From assembly GCA_035515055.1 (NCBI GenBank), contig DATJBV010000010.1, forward strand, positions 1 through 48,717: 48,717 bases of DNA, written 5' to 3'. The translations under genes were made by a program, and so were the position numbers. Below are positions 42,479 to 48,717 of this stretch, piece by piece. Source of the stretch: Pollutimonas sp035515055 (GTDB lineage Bacteria; Pseudomonadota; Gammaproteobacteria; Burkholderiales; Burkholderiaceae_B). The notes beneath the pieces are model-generated. The model ran no database searches and was not told where the DNA came from. It saw only the letters and a list, made by a program, of their open reading frames with translations. Within the stretch, counting starts at the first letter, position 1, and every line of letters begins with the position of its first letter.

Positions 42479-43036
42479 ATGCCAACTTCCTCTTTTGTCC
42501 CGACGCCGGCCCAACTGGTCCGGCAACTGAAGCTCGCGCCACACCCCGAAGGCGGCCATTATCGCGAAACCTACCGCTCTTCACAAACGGTCATGCGCGG
42601 CGACTCCAGACTCGCCCGAAGCGCATCGACGGCTATTTATTACCTGCTGAGCGACGCCGCCTATTCGGCGTGGCACCGCATCCAGTCAGACGAGGTCTGG
42701 CACTTCTATGAGGGCAGCCCCCTGGACATCCATACGCTCGACGCAGCGGGCCGCTTGACGACCTACCGGCTGGGCAACCCGTTCGGCAATGGGAGCGGCA
42801 ACGACCAGGGCGCCGTTCCTGATTTCCAGGTGATTGTTCCGGCAGGCCTTTGGTTTGCGGCCGAACTTGTACAGCCGCAGAGCTATGCGCTCGTCGGCTG
42901 TACTGTGGCGCCCGGCTTCGAGTTCAGCGAATTCGAACTGGCCGATGCCGCGGCGTTGCGAACCGCCTGGCCGCGGCATGCTGAGATCATTGAGCGCCTG
43001 GCGCCCAGGCAGGCCGGCATGGCCGCAAATGATTAA
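42479..43036 (+). CDS. DUF985 cupin protein
   Basis: A 185-residue cupin of the DUF985 family (LAPHPEGGHYRETYRS, WHRIQSDEVWHFYEGSPLDIHTL), with a metal-binding-type histidine set. Function is unknown; related proteins have been linked to sugar or metal enzymes. The ribosome site is poor. It ends in a 4-bp overlap with the convergent DUF2231 gene and is unrelated in sequence to the redox cluster that follows. Confidence 0.85.
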   Translation: MPTSSFVPTPAQLVRQLKLAPHPEGGHYRETYRSSQTVMRGDSRLARSASTAIYYLLSDAAYSAWHRIQSDEVWHFYEGSPLDIHTLDAAGRLTTYRLGNPFGNGSGNDQGAVPDFQVIVPAGLWFAAELVQPQSYALVGCTVAPGFEFSEFELADAAALRTAWPRHAEIIERLAPRQAGMAAND

Positions 43037-43578
43037 GCCGGTTTGCGCGCAAAGCCCAAGCCAATGACGACAAGGGCAAGAACAACCGCCGCGCCCAATG
43101 CCCAGTTGGGCGCGAAAAAGGTGTGGTAGACGTCCCATCCCACCGCTCTTAGCCCGTCGGAAAAACGCGACGGCGAACCCAGCAAATACCCACCCAGCGT
43201 CCCGGTGGTTGCCAGCAGCATGCCGCCGATCACGGACATGATCACCACCGGCCATCGACCCCCACGCTCCCACAGCGTCGGCCCGCCCCGCAGCCGCAAG
43301 AGTGCGACCACAGTCCAGGCAGAAAGCGTCCAGATAGCCATCAGCAATTTGTTGCGGCCCATGGGCGAGCTGGTTATGGCCTCGTTCGGCCAGATCAACA
43401 GGCCAGACACGAAAGCCGCAATGCCGCCGGCGACGCCGAGGATGAGCAACAAAGGCAATGCCGCTTCGACCCGTCGGATGGCCGGCGTATCGAAAAAGGC
43501 CCGGAGCAGGATGATCAGCAGGGCCACAAATAGCAGCGCGATTGGAAAGTGCGCCATCATGTGATGAATAGGAGCCAT
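43033..43578 (-). CDS. DUF2231-like multi-pass membrane protein
   Basis: A 181-residue protein with four or five membrane helices and an unusually histidine-rich start (MAPIHHMMAHFP). Further histidines lie at the ends of helices (YHTFF), so haem binding is possible. It resembles DUF2231 proteins, found near cytochromes. It lies 12 bp after the ethylbenzene-dehydrogenase-like gene and is probably cotranscribed with it. Confidence 0.72.
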   Translation of the reverse strand: MAPIHHMMAHFPIALLFVALLIILLRAFFDTPAIRRVEAALPLLLILGVAGGIAAFVSGLLIWPNEAITSSPMGRNKLLMAIWTLSAWTVVALLRLRGGPTLWERGGRWPVVIMSVIGGMLLATTGTLGGYLLGSPSRFSDGLRAVGWDVYHTFFAPNWALGAAVVLALVVIGLGFARKPA

Positions 43579-43590
43579 CTTGGTCTTCCT

Positions 43591-45003
43591 TTAATGGTTA
43601 CGGATGCCGCGCAACAAGGCGAAGCCGACAGCAAAGAACAACAGCAGGCCGACAATCAGCGTCAGGCGCCATTGCGTGAGAATCGCATCGGCATATTCGA
43701 TCTCCACCCCGTAATGCGCCAGCTGGTCGGGGTTGTGATAGCTTTTCACGGGCAAGCCACGTGCGATGCGCTCCGACCCCGCATGCGCCTTGCTTGTCAG
43801 CAACGGCCAATTGACCTGGCCTGGATAGAACAGGGTGACATCGTGCCAGCCTTGTTTCCATTGCGGCGTATCGCCGGTGAAGGACTCCGCCTGCATTTCC
43901 GCGGCACGGCCGAGCCCCAGCGTAATGGGCAAGGACACGTAGTGCCAGCGCCGGCCAGTTGCATTGCGATGTATGGACACGGCTATGTCATAGGAGCCGC
44001 CATCGTGAAAGGCCTTGTCGTCCAGGGGATTGCCCGTATCCATCGCCCGGGACATGGTGACCGTCCAGTAGCCCTGGTCCCAGTGACCTGTGGCGGCAAT
44101 ATCGGCGCGCGAGCCGTCCGGCTGACGCAATACCCGCCGGGGCAAGGTATCGCCTTCCTTCCAGGCATGATTTTCGTCGAAGGGCACCATCGTGTCGGCA
44201 TGCAAGTAATGCGTTGCATCCTGCGCAAAGCTGCCGTTGCGCACGTCGTCCCACTTCAGGGCGGCATAGCCCGCCTTGGCGGGATCGAACATGTATTTCG
44301 GCCTTTTGTGCTCACCGTCCCAATTGGTGGACCATGCACTGCGGCCCTTGTCGCCGTCCCGAAGCTCGCCCACGATCTGGTCGTCCGCGACACCGATGGG
44401 GCCGCCTCGATTGCCGCGCCAATGCCAAAGATCGAGGAAGTAGCCCGCCTTGCGCAATTGAGCAAGGCGCTCTTCGGGCTGAACGGCACCCCAGTCGGCA
44501 GAATCTGTGCGGGTGGCGGGCAAATACTTCGTAGCCGCGTCCTGACCCCGAACCTTGCCGAAATACGCGTGCCCCTCGACGTCCTTGGATTTCACGTCGC
44601 CGGTGAACCCATCGAGCCGATTACCGATAGCCACAAAGCCGCCATACCGCCCGAACTCCGGAACACCGCCGTCATCGACCATCATGGCCACGCGGTCTTC
44701 ATGCAAACCGTTGGGTTCTGATCCGGCAACCGCCTTCCCATAGGTTACCCACTTGCCGCCCTCGAAACGAAGCGCATCGTGAATCACGTGTGGCCGCTGG
44801 GCCGGCCAGCGATATTGAAAGTGAATCGTTGTCCCGTTGTAGGCGGCACGCACCTGCAGTGGAACCGTAAGATTTTCGGGAATGGATATCTGGCGCCCCG
44901 TGTCCGGCAACAGTACCCCCTGACGGTTGCTGGCCCATAACAAAGCCAGCGCCGCGATGAATAGCGTAAGCGCCAAAGCGCTCCGCAAGTGAAGTATGCG
45001 CAT
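43591..45003 (-). CDS. Ethylbenzene dehydrogenase-related haem-binding protein
   Basis: A 470-residue envelope protein with an N-terminal hydrophobic signal/anchor (about 8-25), a large periplasmic domain like the haem b-binding gamma subunit of ethylbenzene dehydrogenase (VTMSRAMDTG, YDIAVSIHRNATGRRWHYVS) and a C-terminal membrane helix (about 440-462). It is not accompanied by a molybdenum subunit, so it is a free-standing electron carrier rather than the dehydrogenase. GGAG precedes the ATG at 45003; the longer frame to 45192 is not supported. Divergent from the PepSY-ApbE genes. Confidence 0.8.
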   Translation of the reverse strand: MRILHLRSALALTLFIAALALLWASNRQGVLLPDTGRQISIPENLTVPLQVRAAYNGTTIHFQYRWPAQRPHVIHDALRFEGGKWVTYGKAVAGSEPNGLHEDRVAMMVDDGGVPEFGRYGGFVAIGNRLDGFTGDVKSKDVEGHAYFGKVRGQDAATKYLPATRTDSADWGAVQPEERLAQLRKAGYFLDLWHWRGNRGGPIGVADDQIVGELRDGDKGRSAWSTNWDGEHKRPKYMFDPAKAGYAALKWDDVRNGSFAQDATHYLHADTMVPFDENHAWKEGDTLPRRVLRQPDGSRADIAATGHWDQGYWTVTMSRAMDTGNPLDDKAFHDGGSYDIAVSIHRNATGRRWHYVSLPITLGLGRAAEMQAESFTGDTPQWKQGWHDVTLFYPGQVNWPLLTSKAHAGSERIARGLPVKSYHNPDQLAHYGVEIEYADAILTQWRLTLIVGLLLFFAVGFALLRGIRNH

Positions 45004-45259
45004 TGCGTCTCCTGTACTTGTTTTGGTGATGCCGCGAATCAGGCGGAAAATCGCGCACCAATGTAAGAAGTATCGCGCCATGAAACAAATTGTTAAAAGT
45101 CGAATTGACGCTTCGTTGATAAAACGCAAGAAAAACGAGATTCCGCCCTGGAAACCCGCGATGACATGGCGCGATGAACGGCGGATGAACACGCCTTTCA
45201 GAATTCATTCATCGTCGATGTCGCACACTGCCATGAAACGAAAATGAAAAGGAGTTTCC
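45004..45259. other. Divergent intergenic region of the redox cluster
   Basis: 256 bp separating the haem-protein and PepSY genes. It is relatively A+T-rich around 45060-45140, consistent with two back-to-back promoters. I found no convincing operator, riboswitch or terminator. Confidence 0.5.
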
Positions 45260-45634
45260 ATGAAATATTTCCCCTTGCGCCGTGGCCTGGTGGCTCTCTC
45301 ACTAACCCTGGCGGCTCTGCCGGCATTGGCCGGTGACGATTGCGATGCGCCGATGGATCGCTGGCAGTCGCGAGAGGCCGTGCGGCAAATGGCAGCGCAA
45401 CAAGGCTGGCAGATCGAGCGGCTGAAAATCGACGATGGCTGCTATGAAATACGCGGCACGGATTCTGACGGCTACGCCTTCAAGGCCAAGATTGACCCGG
45501 AAACATTGGAGGTGTTGAAGATGAAACAACGAGACCGCCAGCGTGTCCGGGAACGGGATCGTGAAGCCGAGGGCGCCGCCGCAACCATACCCCCGTTTAC
45601 ATCCGGCACCGCGCCACGCGGCCAGATCGACTAA
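45260..45634 (+). CDS. Secreted PepSY-domain protein
   Basis: A 124-residue exported protein: signal peptide (about 1-24, ending ALAG), a single PepSY-like domain (about 35-90, including GWQIERLKIDDGCYEIRGTDSDG) with two cysteines, then a highly charged, Arg/Glu-rich tail. AAGGAG precedes the ATG. It heads the rightward redox unit and may be an accessory for periplasmic electron transfer; its role is not known. Confidence 0.85.
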   Translation: MKYFPLRRGLVALSLTLAALPALAGDDCDAPMDRWQSREAVRQMAAQQGWQIERLKIDDGCYEIRGTDSDGYAFKAKIDPETLEVLKMKQRDRQRVRERDREAEGAAATIPPFTSGTAPRGQID

Positions 45635-45656
45635 TCCCGCACCCACTGGAATCTCT

Positions 45657-46130
45657 ATGTCAAAACTGCTTCTGACCACGTTGGCCGCCTGCGCGCTGGC
45701 CACTCCCACCCTGGCGCATAGCCGCCAGGTGACACTAACGGCTCAACTCAAGAACTACGGTGGCGACGGCGCCTACCTGGCCGCCTACCTGATCGACGCG
45801 AAAGGAGCGTATGCGGGCACACTCTGGGTGGCGGGCGGCAAGGCCAAGTATTACAAGCATCTCTCGGACTGGAACAGTCTCTCACGAGGCGACCCCAAGC
45901 GCCTTGCCGGCGTGACCGGCGCAAGCGTTGGAGCCGGACGGACGCTGAAGGTCACCGCCGACTTGGCCGATGCGCTGATCGACGCCGGCTATGAGATCCG
46001 CATCGACGCCGCGGCGGAAGATATGCGCGACAGTCCGTCGGATGTTCGCGTGCCGCTATCCACCGGCAACGCCGGCAAGCCGCAGCCTGGCAAGCGGTAC
46101 GTTCAGGCACTCACCATCCAACTGCGGTAA
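45657..46130 (+). CDS. DUF2271-like periplasmic protein, predicted ApbE flavinylation target
   Basis: A 157-residue exported protein (signal peptide about 1-20, ending TLA) resembling DUF2271. It holds the tetrapeptide TGAS at residues 87-90 (AGVTGASVGAG), close to the [S/T]GA[S/T] motif whose last residue receives FMN from ApbE in RnfG/NqrC-type proteins; S90 would be modified. The cognate ApbE is encoded two genes downstream. The start at 45657 gives a normal signal peptide; the longer frame overlaps the PepSY gene. Flavinylation is a prediction. Confidence 0.75.
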   Translation: MSKLLLTTLAACALATPTLAHSRQVTLTAQLKNYGGDGAYLAAYLIDAKGAYAGTLWVAGGKAKYYKHLSDWNSLSRGDPKRLAGVTGASVGAGRTLKVTADLADALIDAGYEIRIDAAAEDMRDSPSDVRVPLSTGNAGKPQPGKRYVQALTIQLR

Positions 46131-46141
46131 AGGACGCGCGC

Positions 46142-48355
46142 ATGGACTGGAAGGCAATCCACCGGTGGCTGGGCCTGACGATAGGCACCCTGGCCATGGT
46201 ACTCGGCGTCACCGGCGCCATCCTGGCGTACGACCCGGTGCAGCAGGCGTGGCAGGCGCCCGCCGCGCCGGGCGATCTGCCGGTGGCCACGCTGGTGGAG
46301 CGTGTGACGCGCACCATTCCCGGCGCGGAGGAGATTCGACGCCTGCCCTCCGGTGCCATCGTGGCTTTCAGCTTCGACGGCGACCAGGCACGGGCGTCCT
46401 ATGTTGACGCAGCCGATGGTCGCGTGCTGGGCGCGTGGCAGCCTTCGGCACTGCCCCGCTGGGTGAAGAACCTGCACCGCTCCCTGCTCCTCGACGACGC
46501 CGGTCGCTGGGCTGCGGCGGGCGTTGCACTGGCGATGGCAGTCATCTGCCTCTCGGCACTCGTACTGCTCCTGCGCCGCATGGGTGGCTGGCGGCGGCTG
46601 GCGGCGCGGGTGCGTGGCTCGCTCGCGCAGCGCATCCACGTGATAACCGGCAGGGTGATGCTCACAGTACTGTGCCTGACGTCGCTGACGGCGCTGACCA
46701 TGAGCGCCTCGACCCTGGGATTGGTTGGATTTGAAGCCGGGATCGAACCCGACGTGATCTCCGTTGCCACGGGTCAGGGAGCCCTACCCGCAGGGCAGCT
46801 TTCCATGCTGCAAAGCCTTGCCACGCAAGACTTACTTAAGTTGAATTTTCCCGATACTACCGACCCTGCAGACACGTGGAAGGTGGCTACCCTTCAGGGC
46901 GAAGCCTGGATCGATCAGTACTCGGGGCAGACGCTGGCCTGGCAAGACACCACCCTGACGCGGCGCATCTACGACTGGGCGGTGGTGCTGCATACGGGCG
47001 AAGGGGCTTGGGCCTGGGCCGTAGTGCTTGCCTTCGTTGGCGCCAGCGTGCCGCTGTTCTGGCTATCCGGCCTCGTCATATGGCGGCAGGCGCGCCGCCA
47101 TGCGCCGCACATCGCGGGGAATAACCCGCTCGCACAGGCCGACACGCTTGTCTTCGTGGCCAGCGAAGGCGGAAGCACGTGGGGCTTTGCCCAGGCATTG
47201 CATGACGCGCTCGCGCGAAACGGCCACCGGGTGCACACCAGCGCACTGGAACATTTCCAGATCCCAACTGCCATCCAGCAGGTGTTTGTACTTGCTGCGA
47301 CGTATGGCGAGGGCCAGGCTCCGGCCCACGCCAGCCACGCCCTGGAGCGCATCGCAAAGTTGAATGCAAACGGCCGCTCCGTGCCTGTGACCGTACTGGG
47401 CTTTGGCGACAGACAGTTTCCGGCATTCTGCGCTTTTGCCAAAGCGCTGGAGCAAACCCTGCGTGCACAGGGGTGGCCGGCGCTGCTGCCGCTGGAGTGC
47501 ATACATCAGCAATCGAGTCAGCAGTTCGCGCGCTGGGGCGATGCGCTGGCCCAGGCGCTGGGCCAGCCCCTGGCGCTGGACTATGTGGCGCGCGTACCAG
47601 CCACCACCCCGCTCACGCTCGTGAAGCGCCAGGATTACCCCGGGTGGGCGGGACAACCCACGGCAATCCTGCGCTTTACATGGCCAGTGCGGAGCGGAAT
47701 CGAACGCCTGCGCGGACACGGCCTGGCAAATTTTGCGGCGGGCGACCTTGTAGGCATCACGCCGCCCGGCTCGACCGTACCGCGCTACTATTCGCTGGCG
47801 TCGGGCTGGCAAGATGGGTTCCTGGAAATCTGTGTACGCCAGATGGAATGCGGCCAATGCTCCACCTACTTGCTGAGCCTGCAGCCCGGGGACCAGATCG
47901 CGGCGTTCATCCGACCCAACCCCGGCTTTGCGTTGCCGCGCACGCGGCGCCCCGTCGTGTTGATCGGGGCGGGAACAGGCGTGGCGCCACTGGCCGGCTT
48001 CATACGCCGCAACGACCGACGCATCCCCATGCATCTGTACTTTGGCGGACGCGACCCGGCGCGGGACTCCTATTTCGGCCAGGAAATACAGCGCTGGCTT
48101 GGCGACGGGCGCCTGGCCAACCTAAAGCGAGTGTTCTCACGCGTGCCGGACGGCGGCGGCTATGTGCAGGATGCGGTGCGACGCGACGCCGAGCGCCTGC
48201 GTGATTTAGTGGCCCACGGCGCCATCGTGCGGGTCTGCGGCAGCCGCGCCATGGCGCGCGACGTGGCCGAGACACTGGACGCCGTGCTGGCACCGCTCCA
48301 GTTGAATGTCGCTGGACTTAAAGCAAAGGAACGCTATGCCGAAGACGTCTTCTGA
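46142..48355 (+). CDS. PepSY/flavodoxin/ferredoxin-reductase fusion membrane protein
   Basis: A 737-residue protein: PepSY-type membrane part (helices about 8-30, 122-143, 168-190 and 288-314) with histidines H7, H112, H166 and H284 at helix ends, good haem b candidates; a flavodoxin domain (about 335-480, VFVASEGGSTWGFAQAL, ATYGEGQAP); and a ferredoxin-NADP reductase-like module (about 495-737) with FAD motif RYYSLAS (548-554), NAD(P) motif GAGTGVAPLAGF (609-620), CGSR (699-702) and a C-terminal YAEDVF. It is probably an inner-membrane NAD(P)H:acceptor oxidoreductase passing electrons outward. Overlaps apbE by 20 bp. Confidence 0.88.
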   Translation: MDWKAIHRWLGLTIGTLAMVLGVTGAILAYDPVQQAWQAPAAPGDLPVATLVERVTRTIPGAEEIRRLPSGAIVAFSFDGDQARASYVDAADGRVLGAWQPSALPRWVKNLHRSLLLDDAGRWAAAGVALAMAVICLSALVLLLRRMGGWRRLAARVRGSLAQRIHVITGRVMLTVLCLTSLTALTMSASTLGLVGFEAGIEPDVISVATGQGALPAGQLSMLQSLATQDLLKLNFPDTTDPADTWKVATLQGEAWIDQYSGQTLAWQDTTLTRRIYDWAVVLHTGEGAWAWAVVLAFVGASVPLFWLSGLVIWRQARRHAPHIAGNNPLAQADTLVFVASEGGSTWGFAQALHDALARNGHRVHTSALEHFQIPTAIQQVFVLAATYGEGQAPAHASHALERIAKLNANGRSVPVTVLGFGDRQFPAFCAFAKALEQTLRAQGWPALLPLECIHQQSSQQFARWGDALAQALGQPLALDYVARVPATTPLTLVKRQDYPGWAGQPTAILRFTWPVRSGIERLRGHGLANFAAGDLVGITPPGSTVPRYYSLASGWQDGFLEICVRQMECGQCSTYLLSLQPGDQIAAFIRPNPGFALPRTRRPVVLIGAGTGVAPLAGFIRRNDRRIPMHLYFGGRDPARDSYFGQEIQRWLGDGRLANLKRVFSRVPDGGGYVQDAVRRDAERLRDLVAHGAIVRVCGSRAMARDVAETLDAVLAPLQLNVAGLKAKERYAEDVF

Positions 48356-48717
48356 ACCGCTATTCAGCAAAAGAACCACCCTGCATGGCCCCACCATGGG
48401 AACGCGCTGGTCCGCCATCGTGGACCACGACGCCAACCAGGACGTGGATACACTACGCGAACAACTGGCCGCTGTCGTGCAGCAGCTCGACGACCAGATG
48501 TCTCCCTGGAAGCCCGATAGCGACCTCGTCCGCCTGAACGGGGCGCCCCTGGACGCCTGGGTCGAACTGCCATCTGAAATACTGGAGGTGCTTGCCTGCG
48601 CACTCGACATCCACCGCCTGAGCGCGGGCGCGTTCGATCCCGGCGTTGGCGCACTGGTGGATGCCTGGGGCTTTGGCGCGGAGCGCGACGCGCCCGACGC
48701 TGACGCCATCCGTAGCG
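48336..48717 (+). CDS. apbE: FAD:protein FMN transferase ApbE (partial, cut by window end)
   Basis: ApbE attaches FMN from FAD to Thr/Ser of target proteins, usually in the periplasm. About 127 residues are visible before the window ends, with family motifs HGPTMGTRWS, DQMSPWKPDSDLVRLN and SAGAFDPGVGALVDAWGFG. AAGGA precedes the ATG (48336), which lies inside the end of the flavoprotein gene (20-bp overlap), so translation is coupled. No signal peptide is obvious in the first 30 residues, which is unusual if it acts in the periplasm. Likely target: the DUF2271 protein. Confidence 0.9.
   Translation, partial: MPKTSSEPLFSKRTTLHGPTMGTRWSAIVDHDANQDVDTLREQLAAVVQQLDDQMSPWKPDSDLVRLNGAPLDAWVELPSEILEVLACALDIHRLSAGAFDPGVGALVDAWGFGAERDAPDADAIRS

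Noticed and set aside
43549..44721. A 390-residue forward frame opposite the haem-protein gene
   Set aside because: It is antisense to a protein with clear family features, signal and ribosome site, and shows none itself.

Overview
The window reads as the chromosome of a betaproteobacterium of the order Burkholderiales, most likely family Alcaligenaceae (Bordetella, Achromobacter or Pusillimonas-like). This is inferred from the 5' end of a 16S rRNA gene, the proS-ybgC-tolQRAB-pal-cpoB order, the zapB/zapA/6S RNA locus, tripartite tricarboxylate (Tct/Bug) transport genes and the GC-rich coding style. No tRNA, insertion sequence, prophage or CRISPR array was seen.

Layout. 1-1351: the start of a leftward rRNA operon with its boxA/boxC leader and two promoter candidates, then a gene-poor stretch holding an unusual tandem array of palindromic TATATA-GAG units. 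1352-7005: 4-hydroxyphenylpyruvate dioxygenase, a Gate-domain membrane protein, a cytochrome c/msrA pair, lgt, a SIMPL-domain exported protein, 6S RNA, zapA and a ZapB-like coiled coil. 7336-13095: tctBA, a beta-hydroxyacid dehydrogenase, and a leftward rppH-response regulator-sensor kinase operon of TctDE type. 13161-23038: one long rightward block, proS-ybgC-tolQRAB-pal-cpoB, continued by a FecCD-type permease, its ATPase and an alpha/beta hydrolase. 23040-30441: copper-related genes (PCuAC, DUF2946), a thioesterase, an aldo/keto reductase, a leftward BMP-family nucleoside-type ABC transporter and a small Pmp3-like protein. 30512-42358: MgtC, AsmA, a CoA transferase divergent from a LysR regulator, ahpC-ahpF under an OxyR-like promoter, and a leftward tyrA-bug-MFS-esterase run. 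42479-48717: a DUF985 cupin, then a divergent redox cluster: DUF2231 and ethylbenzene-dehydrogenase-like haem protein leftward; PepSY protein, DUF2271 protein, PepSY/flavodoxin/ferredoxin-reductase fusion and ApbE (cut by the window end) rightward.

How the parts work together. The Tol-Pal block builds the envelope-constriction machine. ZapA and the coiled-coil protein belong to division, and their transcript probably also yields 6S RNA. AhpC/AhpF form a peroxide reductase pair. The most interesting assembly is the final cluster. There the DUF2271 protein carries a TGAS motif like those to which ApbE attaches FMN, and the PepSY flavoprotein looks able to carry electrons across the membrane to it. 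The neighbouring haem-binding proteins may be further carriers. This is inference from domains and gene order. Several annotation traps were corrected: the SIMPL gene must start after the 6S RNA, and many starts are internal to the longest open frame.
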